From positions 1,766,391-1,830,390 of the forward strand of contig NZ_JADPQH010000001.1 of the NCBI RefSeq assembly GCF_019173455.1: a DNA stretch of 64,000 nt. The letters run 5' to 3'. Under the pieces are notes generated by a model that saw only the letters and a program-made list of their open reading frames with translations, made no database searches and had not been told where the DNA came from. Of the stretch, positions 28,419 to 37,898 are shown piece by piece. The DNA is from Nesterenkonia sp. Act20. Its GTDB lineage: Bacteria > Actinomycetota > Actinomycetes > Actinomycetales > Micrococcaceae. A program made the position numbers and the translations under genes. Numbering within the stretch: the first letter of the stretch is position 1; every line of letters starts with the position of its first letter.

Positions 28419-30247
28419 GGCCAGTCGTCGGCATCCTGATGGGTGAGCGCTACCAGCTCACCGAACGCATCGCCATCGGCGGCATGGGCGAGGTCTGGAA
28501 GGCCTCTGACCAGGTGCTGGGGCGCACTGTGGCGATCAAGATCCTCAAGGAGGAATACACCGGAGATGAGGCGTTCCTGCGCCGATTCCGCGCCGAAGCG
28601 CGCCACACCGCCCTGTTGAACCACCCCGGCATCGCCGACATCTACGACTACGGCGAGCAGTCGGGTTCGGGTTATCTGGTCATGGAGCTGGTTCCGGGAC
28701 GGCCGCTCTCGGTCCTGCTGGAGACGGACAAGACGCTGTCCTGGGAGAAGACCCTCTCCATCATCGCGCAGACCGGGCGCGCCCTGCAGGTGGCCCACGA
28801 TCAGGGTCTGGTCCACCGTGACGTGAAGCCGGGCAATCTGCTCATCACCCCCACGCGCCGGGTGAAGATCACCGACTTCGGCATCGCCCGGCTGGCAGAT
28901 CAGGTCCCGCTGACCGCCACCGGCCAGGTCATGGGCACCGTCCAGTACCTCTCCCCGGAGCAGGCCACGGGACAGCACGCGACGGGATCCTCCGACATCT
29001 ACGCGCTGGGAATCATCGGCTACGAGGCCATCGCGGGCCACCGACCGTTCACGGGCGAGTCACAGATCGCGATTGCACTGAAGCAGGTCAATGAGCGGCC
29101 ACCCGCCCTGCCCGAGACTGTGCCCGAACCGGTGCGTGCGCTGATCATGTCGATGCTGGAGAAGGATCCCTCCCAGCGTCCCATGACCGCGACCAAGCTC
29201 GCGGAGGCGGCAGACGCGCTGCTGCGCCATGACCCGGAGGCCGCGGTCAAGGCCGTACCGGCCATGGCCGCCCATATGGGCGGTGCCGACGCGCAGGACG
29301 CCACCCAGGCGATACCGCGTCATGACACCCAGCCCACCGCCGTGGTCCCGGCGGCCAGCGCAGGCGCGGCGGGTGCCGGCGCGGCCTCGGCGCGCACGCC
29401 CGAGCAGCCCGCCGCCAATGAACACACGGCTCAATACGGGACCACCCCAGGAACCGCCACATCTCATCATCAGGCCTTTGAATCAGGCACACGAGCGCCT
29501 GCCTCCGGCTACGCGCAGCCCCGACCGCATGGAGGCCGCCGCTGGTACTGGCCGCTCATGGGTCTGCTCGCCCTGGTGCTGCTCGCGCTGGTGGCCTCCT
29601 ACTTCTTCCCGCAGGGAGGCGCAGGAGACCCGTCCGAGGAGTCAGAACCCAGTCCGACGGTCACCGAGACCATCACGCCGGGGACCGAGCTGGTCGAGAT
29701 CCTGGAGGGCAACTACCTGGGTCTCTCCCTGGACGAGGCGACAGTCTCGCTGCAGCAGGCGGGGATGCAGGTCCAGGCCGAAGCGGTGGTGTCCAACCAA
29801 CCCGCCGGCGTCGTCACCGGAATCTCACCGGAGGGCGAGGTCCCGGTGGGGTCGACCATCACCGTGCTCTACTCCTCCGGTCCACGGGACATGGAACAGG
29901 ACGCTGAACAGGGTTTCGAGCAGAATAGCGGTCAGAACGAGGGGCAGGACAGCGAGCAGGAGGCTCCCGGAGGTCAGCAGAACAGCGCTGAGCAGCAGGA
30001 GCCGCAGAGCCCTTCCGATGAGCCCGCTGACGAGCCCACCACCGAGGCCCCGTCCGATGCGCCGACCGACGCGCCGACCGACGCCGGAACCGATGCGGAT
30101 TCCGCAGATGCCGCGCCCGACGCTGGGCAGAACGCAGACGCTGACCCGGCGAGCCCAGAACCGGGTGCCCGACCCTCCAGCGATCCCGCCTGGGCTGGCG
30201 TCGCAGACCAGGATGGTCCAGGATCGGAGACAGGAACTGAACTATGA
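28415..30247 (+). CDS. pknA: Membrane Ser/Thr protein kinase with one PASTA domain (PknA position)
   Basis: A 610-residue kinase. Residues 8-270 are a complete kinase domain: [12 protein letters not shown] glycine loop, VAIKILK lysine, HRDVKPGN catalytic loop, DFGIAR, and [13 protein letters not shown] activation segment. After an Ala/Pro-rich linker there is one membrane helix (about 382-402) and an extracellular PASTA-like repeat (about 425-490). A Glu/Gln-rich and then Asp/Pro/Thr repeat tail (APTDAPTDA) of about 120 residues follows. Mycobacterial PknA has no PASTA domain, so this is an extended form. The ATG overlaps the pbpA stop. Confidence 0.9.
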   Translation: MRPVVGILMGERYQLTERIAIGGMGEVWKASDQVLGRTVAIKILKEEYTGDEAFLRRFRAEARHTALLNHPGIADIYDYGEQSGSGYLVMELVPGRPLSVLLETDKTLSWEKTLSIIAQTGRALQVAHDQGLVHRDVKPGNLLITPTRRVKITDFGIARLADQVPLTATGQVMGTVQYLSPEQATGQHATGSSDIYALGIIGYEAIAGHRPFTGESQIAIALKQVNERPPALPETVPEPVRALIMSMLEKDPSQRPMTATKLAEAADALLRHDPEAAVKAVPAMAAHMGGADAQDATQAIPRHDTQPTAVVPAASAGAAGAGAASARTPEQPAANEHTAQYGTTPGTATSHHQAFESGTRAPASGYAQPRPHGGRRWYWPLMGLLALVLLALVASYFFPQGGAGDPSEESEPSPTVTETITPGTELVEILEGNYLGLSLDEATVSLQQAGMQVQAEAVVSNQPAGVVTGISPEGEVPVGSTITVLYSSGPRDMEQDAEQGFEQNSGQNEGQDSEQEAPGGQQNSAEQQEPQSPSDEPADEPTTEAPSDAPTDAPTDAGTDADSADAAPDAGQNADADPASPEPGARPSSDPAWAGVADQDGPGSETGTEL

Positions 30248-32523
30248 CCGAGCCTGCTGAGCGTATTCTCAACGGCCGCTACCGAATCAGCTCGCTGATC
30301 GGTCGGGGCGGGATGGCCGATGTCTATCTCGGCCACGACCTCTCGCTTGATCGCAAGGTCGCCGTCAAGATGCTGCGCCCGGATCTGGCCCGGGATCCCC
30401 AGTTCCAGGGCCGCTTCCGCCGCGAGGGCCAGTCCTCTGCCTCGCTGAACCATCCCAACATCGTCGCCGTCTACGACTCCGGGCGTGAAGAGGTCGAGGA
30501 CCAGACCCATCACGAGGTCAAGACCCCTTATATCGTCATGGAGTACGTGGATGGTGTGACCCTGCGTCATATCCTGCATGGGACTCCGAAGATCACCGAC
30601 ACCTCCGACGTCGACGAGGAGGAGACGCGGGTCGCCGCGGGCTCCACCCCGCCACCGCCTCCTGAGCAGGACGAGGATGTCCTCTCGCTCGGTGACACCG
30701 GTCGGGTGCATGCCGGCGAGGACCACCTGCCCGCGCACCAGGTCGGATCACAGCTCCAGTCGAAGATCGATCATGCGCTGAACAAGCCCCTCTCGGAGCA
30801 CGAGACGGCCGGGTATATGCACGGCATCCTGGGTGCCCTGGGCTATAGCCACGAGAAGGGCATCGTCCACCGGGACATCAAGCCCTCCAACGTGATGGTG
30901 TCGCAGACCGGTCAGATCAAGGTCATGGACTTCGGCATCGCCCGCGCCCTGGCAGACTCCGCCTCCACGATGACCCAGACCTCCGCCGTGGTGGGAACCG
31001 CCCAGTACCTCTCCCCCGAGCAGGCGCGCGGCGAGGTGGTGGATCACCGCTCGGACCTCTACTCCGCCGGGTGTGTGCTCTTCGAGCTCCTCGCCAATCG
31101 CCCACCGTTCCAGGGCGAATCTCCGGTCTCCGTGGCGTACCAGCACGTGCGCGAAGCACCGCCCCAGGTCAGCGATTTCAACCCGCGGGTGAGCCCTGCG
31201 ATGGAGTCTGTGGTGGGCAAGGCCCTGACCAAGGATCCGGCGCGTCGGTTCCAGACGGCAGAGGAGTTCAACCAGGCCTTGCAGAAGGCGCTGATCGGCA
31301 TCGGTGTCGACGACGACGATCACCCGACCGCCGCGCTGGGGGCAGTCGGCGGACGGCAGGACTTCAACCAGGTCCTCGCTGCGGGGGCCGCACCTATGGC
31401 CACGCGCCTTTCTGCCCGCACACCCGAGGACCCGGACCTCTATCAAAGCTACAGCGAGCCCGCTCCGCGTCCGAGACGACGACGCGGCGGGCTCATCCTG
31501 GTCTGGACGCTGCTCATCCTGGCGCTGCTCGGAGGCGGGACCTACGCCCTGATGAACATGCTGGAGACTTCCGAGGTCTCGATACCCGATGTGGAAGACA
31601 CCGCCCGCGAGGAGGCCATCGCCGAACTCGAGGACGCGAATCTGAACTACACCTTAGAGACCGAGCCGCACCCTGAGATCGAGGAGGATCGCGCGGTCCG
31701 TACCGATCCGGCCTCCGGCACCACGGTCCCCGCTGACAGCGCAGTGGTGCTGTACCTCTCCGCAGGACCCGAGAGCGTCCGGGTCCCCGATGATCTGCGC
31801 GGCTCCTCGGAAGACGAAGTCCGTGAGGCTCTGGAGGGCGTCGGTCTGGAGGTCGGCGAGGTCAGCCGGGAGAACGACCCGGAAGTCGAAGCAGACATGC
31901 TGATCAGCACCGACCCCGACGAGGGCTCCTCGGTGAGCCCAGGGTCCGAGGTCGACCTGGTCCTGTCCACCGGTCAGGTGGAGATGCCAGGAGTCTTCAA
32001 CCGCAGCCGCGCCGAGGCTCAGGCGATCCTCGAGGATCTCGGGCTGAGTGTAAACGCCATCGAGGACGAGCGCACCGACTACTCCGAAGGCACCGTAGTG
32101 GGCCAGCGCGTGAACGGTCAATCGGTTCGCGCCGGAGACGACATCCCGCAGGGCTCCCAGGTCACCCTCGTGGTGGCGGTGGCTCCCGAGCCGGAACCCA
32201 CTCCCTCCGAAGATGAGCCCGATGAGGAGGAACCCTCCGAAGACCCCAGCGATGAGCCCGAACCCGAGCAGCCCTCCGAGGACGGCGGGAACGGCGGTGG
32301 AGACGATGCCCCCGAGGACGAACCCGCAGGCGACGCCAATAACGACGACGACGGCGGCAATAACAACGGCAATGGCGGCACCAACGGCGAGGGTGCGGGA
32401 AACAGCGGCGATCAGGAGAACAACGGCGGCGGCAATGGCGGCAACAACGGCAATGGCGGCAATCAGGGGAACAGCGGCGGCGGCAACAACGGCAATGGCG
32501 GAGGCGCCGGCGATGAGCAGTGA
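30244..32523 (+). CDS. pknB: Membrane Ser/Thr protein kinase PknB with three PASTA domains and an insertion
   Basis: A 759-residue kinase. The glycine loop ([15 protein letters not shown]), lysine (VAVKML), [16 protein letters not shown] and the [14 protein letters not shown] activation segment are intact. Between the hinge ([13 protein letters not shown], residue 99 onwards) and the helix before the catalytic loop there are about 65 extra acidic/proline-rich residues (about 113-180) not found in standard PknB. A membrane helix near 418-440 leads to three PASTA domains (about 445-645), which bind muropeptides or lipid II. A Glu/Pro tract and an Asn/Gly-rich tail of about 55 residues end the protein. 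It overlaps pknA by ATGA and murT by 11 bases. Confidence 0.93.
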   Translation: MTEPAERILNGRYRISSLIGRGGMADVYLGHDLSLDRKVAVKMLRPDLARDPQFQGRFRREGQSSASLNHPNIVAVYDSGREEVEDQTHHEVKTPYIVMEYVDGVTLRHILHGTPKITDTSDVDEEETRVAAGSTPPPPPEQDEDVLSLGDTGRVHAGEDHLPAHQVGSQLQSKIDHALNKPLSEHETAGYMHGILGALGYSHEKGIVHRDIKPSNVMVSQTGQIKVMDFGIARALADSASTMTQTSAVVGTAQYLSPEQARGEVVDHRSDLYSAGCVLFELLANRPPFQGESPVSVAYQHVREAPPQVSDFNPRVSPAMESVVGKALTKDPARRFQTAEEFNQALQKALIGIGVDDDDHPTAALGAVGGRQDFNQVLAAGAAPMATRLSARTPEDPDLYQSYSEPAPRPRRRRGGLILVWTLLILALLGGGTYALMNMLETSEVSIPDVEDTAREEAIAELEDANLNYTLETEPHPEIEEDRAVRTDPASGTTVPADSAVVLYLSAGPESVRVPDDLRGSSEDEVREALEGVGLEVGEVSRENDPEVEADMLISTDPDEGSSVSPGSEVDLVLSTGQVEMPGVFNRSRAEAQAILEDLGLSVNAIEDERTDYSEGTVVGQRVNGQSVRAGDDIPQGSQVTLVVAVAPEPEPTPSEDEPDEEEPSEDPSDEPEPEQPSEDGGNGGGDDAPEDEPAGDANNDDDGGNNNGNGGTNGEGAGNSGDQENNGGGNGGNNGNGGNQGNSGGGNNGNGGGAGDEQ

Positions 32524-33853
32524 TCTCCGAAGCTCGCCGCCGCCGTCACGGCTCGGGCGCGTGGGCTCCGCCGCCGCTGGGCTGAGCTCGGTCGGATCGG
32601 TGCTTCTGGGACGGTCAGCCCGCGCCGTCTCGAAGCTCCGCGGATCGGGCGGATCGGCCTTTCCCGGCCTGGTCGTGGAAAAGATCGACCCTCATTTCCT
32701 CGCCAGGACGCTGCGCCGGCTGCCGCGAGGTGTCATCGTGGTCTCCGGGACCAACGGAAAGACCACCACCACCAAGATGGTCGTGGAGCTTCTCCGCGGT
32801 CAGGGCCTGAAGGTCTTCACCAACCGCAGCGGCTCAAACTTCACCCGCGGCGTCGTCGCCTCCATAGTGGGCGAGGTCCGGCTCAACGGTCGGCTCGATG
32901 CAGACATCGCGGTGCTGGAGCTCGACGAGGCGCATGCGGTGCATTTCGTCAAAGCTGTGCGGCCGGACCACAGCCTGCTGCTCAATGTCATGCGCGACCA
33001 GCTCGACCGATTCGGCGAGATCGACACCACGGCGGGCATGCTCCGTGCCATCGCGCAGCACACCGATCAGGGTGTGGTGCTCAACCGCGAAGATCCGCGG
33101 GTCCGTGCCATCGCGCACAGCCTCGAGAATCAGCGTGTCGACTACTTCGGGCTCAGCGAATCGCTGCTCAGCCACTTCCCCAGTGACGATGACTTCCATG
33201 CCGGTCCTGCCGCGGCGGCCGACCGTCCCGACGCGGACGTGGTCCTTGAGGAGCTCACCGAGGGGGGCGGCCGATTCACGCTCGACGGTGAGACCATCAC
33301 CACGACACTCACGGTCAACGGCGCCTACAACACCTTCAACGCGGCCGCCGCACTGGCCGTGGTCCGCCAGGCGCTGGGCGAGACGGTGGACTCGGCGGCG
33401 CTGATCGCCTCCCTGGCCAAGGTGTCTCCCGCGTTCGGCCGCGGGGAGAGCCTCACGGTGCAGGGCCGATCACTGGACCTGGTGCTGGTGAAGAACCCGT
33501 CCGGCTTCCGGCTGGGGCTGAGCTCCTTCGCCTCATCCGGGGTGGCCACCATGATCGCCATCAATGACAACTATGCCGATGGCCGCGATATGAGCTGGCT
33601 CTGGGATGTGGAGTTCTCCTCGCTGGCCGAGGAGGGCGTGCGGATGATCTCGGGAGTGCGTGCCTACGACATGGCGCTGCGGCTGAAATACGACGACGTC
33701 GACTTCGATGCCGTGGAGCCTGACCTCCAGGCGGCGCTGACCCGGTTCCTGGACGACAATCCTGGCCAGCCGGCCCGCATCTTCTGCACCTATACCGCGA
33801 TGCTGGCGCTCCGGAAGCAGCTCAGCGCCTACACCGAAGTGGAGGCCTTCTGA
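32513..33853 (+). CDS. murT: Lipid II isoglutaminyl synthase, MurT ligase subunit
   Basis: A 446-residue Mur-ligase-like enzyme that, with GatD, amidates the D-glutamate of lipid II to D-isoglutamine. The ATP site GVIVVSGTNGKTTTTK and the central LELDEAHAV and LLNVMRDQLDRFGE segments are clear. The C-terminal MurT domain follows (about 340-440). Known MurTs carry a Cys4 zinc ribbon in the central domain; this protein has one Cys in total (ARIFCTY), so the ribbon is absent. The start is the ATG at 32513 inside the pknB end; the frame continues upstream in low-complexity DNA only. Confidence 0.9.
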   Translation: MSSDLRSSPPPSRLGRVGSAAAGLSSVGSVLLGRSARAVSKLRGSGGSAFPGLVVEKIDPHFLARTLRRLPRGVIVVSGTNGKTTTTKMVVELLRGQGLKVFTNRSGSNFTRGVVASIVGEVRLNGRLDADIAVLELDEAHAVHFVKAVRPDHSLLLNVMRDQLDRFGEIDTTAGMLRAIAQHTDQGVVLNREDPRVRAIAHSLENQRVDYFGLSESLLSHFPSDDDFHAGPAAAADRPDADVVLEELTEGGGRFTLDGETITTTLTVNGAYNTFNAAAALAVVRQALGETVDSAALIASLAKVSPAFGRGESLTVQGRSLDLVLVKNPSGFRLGLSSFASSGVATMIAINDNYADGRDMSWLWDVEFSSLAEEGVRMISGVRAYDMALRLKYDDVDFDAVEPDLQAALTRFLDDNPGQPARIFCTYTAMLALRKQLSAYTEVEAF

Positions 33854-34605
33854 TGACCGGCGCAGCCAAACCCATCCACGTGCTCCAGCTCTACCCCCGA
33901 GACATGAACATCTACGGGGACTTCGGCAATGCGCTGGTGCTCACACGACGCCTGCAGTGGCGCGGGTACGAGCCGATCCTGCACAGCTACGACCCGGAGG
34001 ACGAGTTTCCCGAGGAGGTCGACCTTCTCATCGGTGGAGGTGGGCAGGACAGTGGTCAGGACAAGATCCAACAGGACCTGCTGCGCCTCGGTGACAGGCT
34101 CCACGAACTGACCGAGCGAAACACCCCGATGCTGATGATCTGCGGCCTCTACCAGCTCTTCGGGCATTCCTTCCGCACCCGAGAAGGCCGCGAGATCAAG
34201 GGGATCGGTGTCCTGGACCTGCACACCGAGGGGACCGACACCCGGCTGATCGGCAATGTGGTCGCCGAATCCGGGCAGTTCGGGGAGATCCTCGGCTATG
34301 AGAACCACTCCGGCCAGACTTACCTGGGCGAAGGCGTGCAGCCGCTGGCGCGCGTCACCAAGGGAGAGGGCAACAACGCTCGAGACTCCCATGAGGGTGC
34401 CCGCTATAAGAATGTCCTCGGCAGCTACCTGCATGGTTCGCTGCTGCCCAAGAATCCGGCGATCGCCGACTTCCTGATCGCCACCGCCGTGCAGAACCGC
34501 TACGGCGAGGATGTCCAGCCAGCCATCGAGCCTGCGGGCTCCGCGCAGCCCATCGATGAGCTGACCCGTCAGGCGCGCATGCACGCCACCAAGCGGCCGC
34601 GCTAG
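33853..34605 (+). CDS. gatD: Lipid II isoglutaminyl synthase, GatD glutaminase subunit
   Basis: A 250-residue class I glutamine amidotransferase of the cobyric-acid-synthase (CobQ) type that supplies ammonia to MurT. The nucleophile Cys lies in MLMICGLYQLFG, and the catalytic His lies in GSYLHGSLLPKNP. The N-terminus VLQLYPRDMNIYGDFGN is characteristic of GatD. The ATG shares a base with the murT stop (TGATG), so the two subunits are made together. It closes the operon that began at fhaA and stops 13 bases before the convergent crgA. Confidence 0.93.
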   Translation: MTGAAKPIHVLQLYPRDMNIYGDFGNALVLTRRLQWRGYEPILHSYDPEDEFPEEVDLLIGGGGQDSGQDKIQQDLLRLGDRLHELTERNTPMLMICGLYQLFGHSFRTREGREIKGIGVLDLHTEGTDTRLIGNVVAESGQFGEILGYENHSGQTYLGEGVQPLARVTKGEGNNARDSHEGARYKNVLGSYLHGSLLPKNPAIADFLIATAVQNRYGEDVQPAIEPAGSAQPIDELTRQARMHATKRPR

Positions 34606-34618
34606 GAGGAGCTGCTCG

Positions 34619-34915
34619 TCACTTCCACCGCATGGTCATGAAGAAGCCGATCATGATGATGCCGAAACCGATGACGACGTTCCAGCCGCCCACGGACTGA
34701 ATCGGAAACGCGCCCTGGGTGATGTACCAGACGATCAGCCAGAGCAGACCGAGGATCATCAGACCGATCATGGTGACGCGGTACCACATGGGCAGCGACT
34801 CGTCCTCGAGCTCGAGATCCTTCAGCTCCATGGGCTCGGCATCGTTGAGCGGAGACTTCTTGGCTGCCGTCTTCTCGTTCTTCCTACGATTCCTGCGCTG
34901 CTTGGACTCTGCCAC
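34619..34915 (-). CDS. crgA: Cell division protein CrgA
   Basis: A 98-residue protein with a basic, Lys-rich cytosolic N-terminus and two membrane helices (about residues 45-65 and 75-93), ending in MRWK. It belongs to the actinobacterial CrgA family, which joins the divisome and interacts with FtsZ and cell-wall synthases. The start is the GTG at 34915, with GAGGAG 10 bases upstream; the frame is open further upstream but that part does not look coding. Position near pknB is conserved in actinobacteria. Confidence 0.9.
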   Translation of the reverse strand: MAESKQRRNRRKNEKTAAKKSPLNDAEPMELKDLELEDESLPMWYRVTMIGLMILGLLWLIVWYITQGAFPIQSVGGWNVVIGFGIIMIGFFMTMRWK

Positions 34916-35060
34916 GTCGATTCGGCTCCTCTGGATCTCGCACTGACCTCGGTTCGGTATTCTGTTCCCACAACCGAGCACACGCGGCGCCGGCCCTGGT
35001 CTGCGCGCCATTCTATCCGTCGAACTGTGATGCTCGCCCCACCTGCCGTTCGGAGGACTC

Positions 35061-35810
35061 ATGTCGGGACACCGCCGCGGCGCAGGCGCCCGCGTGCTGG
35101 GCGTCACCGGCGAGCTGCTGATCACCCTGGGCGTGCTGGGACTCCTCTTCGTGGTGTGGGAGGTGTGGTGGACCGGATTGGACGCCAACCGCGATGCGCA
35201 GGCGCTCGAGGAGGAGTTTCACAGCCGGATCGAACAGGTGGACCCCGGTGCGGACTCCAACCCCGCGCCGCCGGACTGTCAGGAGCTGCCCGCGGGCGGA
35301 GCTGCAGCGTGCCCGGAGCAGATGTCCGCGGTGGACAGCGGCGCCATCGCGGTGCTCTACGCGCCGGCCCTCGGCTCGGACTGGTCTGCTCCGGTGCGCT
35401 CCGGGGTTGATGACGCGACGCTGAACAGCGGAGGCGTGGGTCACTATCCCGACACGCAGCTTCCCGGCGAGGCAGGAAACTTCGCCGTGGCGGGGCATCG
35501 ACTGACCTATGGCGACGTCCTCCGAGACCAGGATCAGCTTGCCGCCGGGGATGAGATCTACGTGGAATCTCCGGACGGCTACTACACCTATGAAGTCACC
35601 GAGAGCTATGTGGTGCTTCCCGAGCAGTCCGAGGTGATCCTCCCGGTTCCGGGCGAACCGGACGCGGAAGCGGATCGCTCTCTGCTGACGCTGACCACCT
35701 GCCACCCACTGTTCTCGAATCGCGAACGGCTGATCACCCACGCTGAACTCGTGAACTGGTCTCCACTGTCCGCGCAGGCGCCCGCCGCCGTCGCCCAGGG
35801 AGGTTCCTGA
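35061..35810 (+). CDS. srtE: Class E sortase
   Basis: A 249-residue transpeptidase that attaches surface proteins to the cell wall. An N-terminal membrane helix (about residues 14-36) is followed by the sortase barrel. The catalytic triad is visible: His in VAGHRLTYGD, Cys in LTTCHPLF and Arg in SNRERLI. An insertion containing two Cys (PPDCQELP and AACPEQM) near residue 75 is unusual and might form a disulphide. The LPATG-tailed ice-binding protein at 13748-15121 is a possible substrate, though class E enzymes often prefer LAxTG. A 67-residue membrane protein follows immediately. Confidence 0.9.
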   Translation: MSGHRRGAGARVLGVTGELLITLGVLGLLFVVWEVWWTGLDANRDAQALEEEFHSRIEQVDPGADSNPAPPDCQELPAGGAAACPEQMSAVDSGAIAVLYAPALGSDWSAPVRSGVDDATLNSGGVGHYPDTQLPGEAGNFAVAGHRLTYGDVLRDQDQLAAGDEIYVESPDGYYTYEVTESYVVLPEQSEVILPVPGEPDAEADRSLLTLTTCHPLFSNRERLITHAELVNWSPLSAQAPAAVAQGGS

Positions 35811-35811
35811 G

Positions 35812-36015
35812 ATGTACGCCTGGCTCTTCCGCCATCTTCCCGGGCCCCTGGCCGTGCAGATCCTGCTCAGCCTGCTCATTCTGGCCGGTATCGTATTTGT
35901 CCTGATGCAGTTCGTCTTCCCGTGGCTGAGTCAGTACAGCCCGCTCAACGATTCCACACTCGAAACGATGACCTCCTCGGCATGTGGCCGAGGCGAAGGG
36001 ACCCCCCATGAGTGA
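35812..36015 (+). CDS. Small membrane protein between sortase and trpG/pabA
   Basis: A 67-residue protein with the start MYAWLFRHLPGP, one or two hydrophobic segments (about residues 12-42) and a short polar tail. Small proteins with this type of N-terminus occur between the sortase and glutamine amidotransferase genes in actinobacteria; their function is not established. It starts 1 base after the sortase stop and overlaps the next gene by 8 bases, so it is part of one transcript. Confidence 0.78.
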   Translation: MYAWLFRHLPGPLAVQILLSLLILAGIVFVLMQFVFPWLSQYSPLNDSTLETMTSSACGRGEGTPHE

Positions 36016-36655
36016 GACCTCCTCCGCAGCTCGGATCCTCGTGGTCGACAACTACGACAGCTTCGTCTACACGCTGGTCGGGTACCTTCGTGAGCTCGGC
36101 GCCGAGACGACCGTGATCCGCAACGACGACCTGACAGTGGCCGAGGCCAAGAAGCTCGCTGCGGAACACGACGGCGTGCTCATCTCCCCCGGCCCGGGCA
36201 CCCCCGGTGAGGCTGGCGTGTCGGTAGAGCTCATTCGCTGGTGCGCGGAGGCGCAGGAGCCGATGCTCGGAGTGTGTCTGGGCCATCAGGGCCTGGGCGA
36301 GGCCTTCGGAGCGACCGTGACGCACGCCGAGCAGCTCATGCACGGCAAGACCTCACCGGTGACCCACACGGGCCACGCCTCCTTCGCGGGACTCCCCGAG
36401 ACCTTCGTGGCCACGCGGTACCACTCGCTCACCGTGGCGCCGGAGACCATTCCGGAGATCCTCGAGGTCACCGCCTCCACCGAGGACGGAGTGATCATGG
36501 GGTTGGCCCACCGGACCGCACCGCTGTGGGGGATGCAGTACCACCCCGAATCCGTGCTCACCGAGGGCGGATACCGGATGCTGGGCAACTGGTTGGAGTC
36601 CATGGGCCAGCATGGCGCCGCCGAGAAGGCCGCCCAGCTGAACCCGATCCGCTGA
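36008..36655 (+). CDS. Anthranilate/aminodeoxychorismate synthase glutaminase component
   Basis: A 215-residue class I amidotransferase. The nucleophile elbow is GVCLGHQGLGEAFG, the His/Glu pair lies in MQYHPESVLTEGG, and the N-terminus ILVVDNYDSFVYTLVGYL is typical of TrpG/PabA. It provides ammonia from glutamine to a chorismate-binding partner for folate or tryptophan synthesis. No partner gene is nearby, so PabA versus TrpG is not decided; the Mycobacterium gene at this locus is called trpG. GAAGGGA precedes the ATG at 36008. Confidence 0.9.
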   Translation: MSETSSAARILVVDNYDSFVYTLVGYLRELGAETTVIRNDDLTVAEAKKLAAEHDGVLISPGPGTPGEAGVSVELIRWCAEAQEPMLGVCLGHQGLGEAFGATVTHAEQLMHGKTSPVTHTGHASFAGLPETFVATRYHSLTVAPETIPEILEVTASTEDGVIMGLAHRTAPLWGMQYHPESVLTEGGYRMLGNWLESMGQHGAAEKAAQLNPIR

Positions 36656-36683
36656 GAATCTGGGGCTCTGAGAATCTGGGGCT
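36652..36683. repeat. Direct tandem duplication of 16 bases at the end of the amidotransferase gene
   Basis: CTGAGAATCTGGGGCT occurs twice in succession, followed by a partial third copy (CTGAG). The first copy contains the TGA stop codon of the upstream gene, so each copy repeats the stop in the +1 and following positions. Confidence 0.9.
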
Positions 36684-36732
36684 CTGAGGCTCCCGCACCC
36701 AGCAACGCTCCACGACCCTCCTGACGCAGATG

Positions 36733-36772
36733 CACGAAGCGGACCTGGCGTGATCGCCAGGTCCGCTTCGTG
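36733..36772. terminator. Perfect 18-bp hairpin between convergent genes
   Basis: Arms 36733-36750 and 36755-36772 pair without mismatch around a TGAT loop. It lies between trpG/pabA and the convergent gene ending at 36850. No T-run follows, so termination would rely on stem strength. Confidence 0.8.
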
Positions 36773-36849
36773 TGCTGGGCCGCTGCCGAGGTTCTGCCTC
36801 CTGCAACGCCCGTGCACCTAGGTCATCTGCGTCCTACAACGCGCTCGAC

Positions 36850-37761
36850 TCAGGTGGCCGGCTTCGGTGAAGGAACGTTGTTGCCCTTGGCCTCGCCGGC
36901 GTCCTGGGCATTGACGTTGGTCTCTCCCGAGGGCCCAGCCTTGGTCTCCGGGGAGCCGGAAGGCTTGGGTGCGGCCGACGTGGTCTGCGGAGCCGAGCTC
37001 GCTGGCTTCGCGGGAGCCGCCGGAGTTCCCTGCACGGATGGCTTCTCAGCAGAAGTCACCGGCTTGGGCGCCGCCGTCGAAGAGGTGGCCGGACGGGTGA
37101 CCGGCTCCGGCTTCTTCCACGGGTCTTCCACAGGCTGGCTGGCGCGCCACGCGGCGACGCCTGCCGTGACGGTGGCAGCCACGAGACCGAAGATCAGCAG
37201 TCCCTTCTTGCGGCTGTTGGAACGCTGCTGCTTCTTCAGAGTCTTCGCTGTGCCCTTGGCGTAGCGCTCGGAGCTCTTGCGCAGCTTCTTGACGATCTTC
37301 TTATCGCCAGTCGCCTTGATCAGCGCCTTCTCCACCCGAGGATCCAGCTCGGCCCGATGGATGAGCTTCGCGGTCTTGTCCGCGTAGCCACCCAGACGCG
37401 CCGACGTCGCCGGAACATACTCCGAGGTGAACTGAGTCTTGGCGGTGTCGTACTTGGCGAGGACCTTGGCCACCTCGGCGCGAGCCTGAGGGGGGAGCCT
37501 GTCGTACTGCGAGGCGATTCCCCCACCGGCGACCGAGGAGTACTGCTTGATCTTCTGGCCCGCCACTGAGGCGCCGTCGTTGACTGCCGTCAGTGCACGC
37601 CCGGAGGCGTCCTGCACCTTCGGAGCGCTCTTGCGGTAGGTGCCTTCGGCCCAATCTGCGGCCGCGCCCAGTTTGGGGGCGGTCCAATCACGTGCGGTCT
37701 CGACTCCCGCGAGCACGACGTGCTCCCAGGAGTGGTTCCGCTTCTTCTTCTTGCCGAACAT
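36850..37761 (-). CDS. Uncharacterised single-pass protein with Lys-rich body and Pro/Ala/Ser tail
   Basis: A 303-residue protein with a basic start (MFGKKKKRNHSWEHV), an Ala/Lys-rich helical region to about residue 185, one membrane helix (about 187-207, after SRKKG) and a Pro/Ala/Ser/Thr-rich tail of about 95 residues. The layout resembles DUF5324-type actinobacterial proteins, but I cannot confirm the family. GGAGGA lies 6 bases before the ATG. It is divergent from the cyclophilin gene and probably monocistronic. Confidence 0.75.
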   Translation of the reverse strand: MFGKKKKRNHSWEHVVLAGVETARDWTAPKLGAAADWAEGTYRKSAPKVQDASGRALTAVNDGASVAGQKIKQYSSVAGGGIASQYDRLPPQARAEVAKVLAKYDTAKTQFTSEYVPATSARLGGYADKTAKLIHRAELDPRVEKALIKATGDKKIVKKLRKSSERYAKGTAKTLKKQQRSNSRKKGLLIFGLVAATVTAGVAAWRASQPVEDPWKKPEPVTRPATSSTAAPKPVTSAEKPSVQGTPAAPAKPASSAPQTTSAAPKPSGSPETKAGPSGETNVNAQDAGEAKGNNVPSPKPAT

Positions 37762-37898
37762 GCATGTCCTCCGAATCCGGATCGGTTGCTCACATCAGCT
37801 TACGTGGTCTGCCGGTGACCTGCTATGGCACGGCCCATCTCCCCCCATCATCCCCCGAGCTGGCACCTCGCGCCACCAATAGTGAGACAATGGGGCCC

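Noticed and set aside
32213-32512. Extended start of murT
   Set aside because: The extra 100 codons are an out-of-frame reading of the low-complexity pknB tail.
36652-36690. Possible CRISPR-like repeat
   Set aside because: Only two contiguous 16-base copies without spacers, so a simple tandem duplication.
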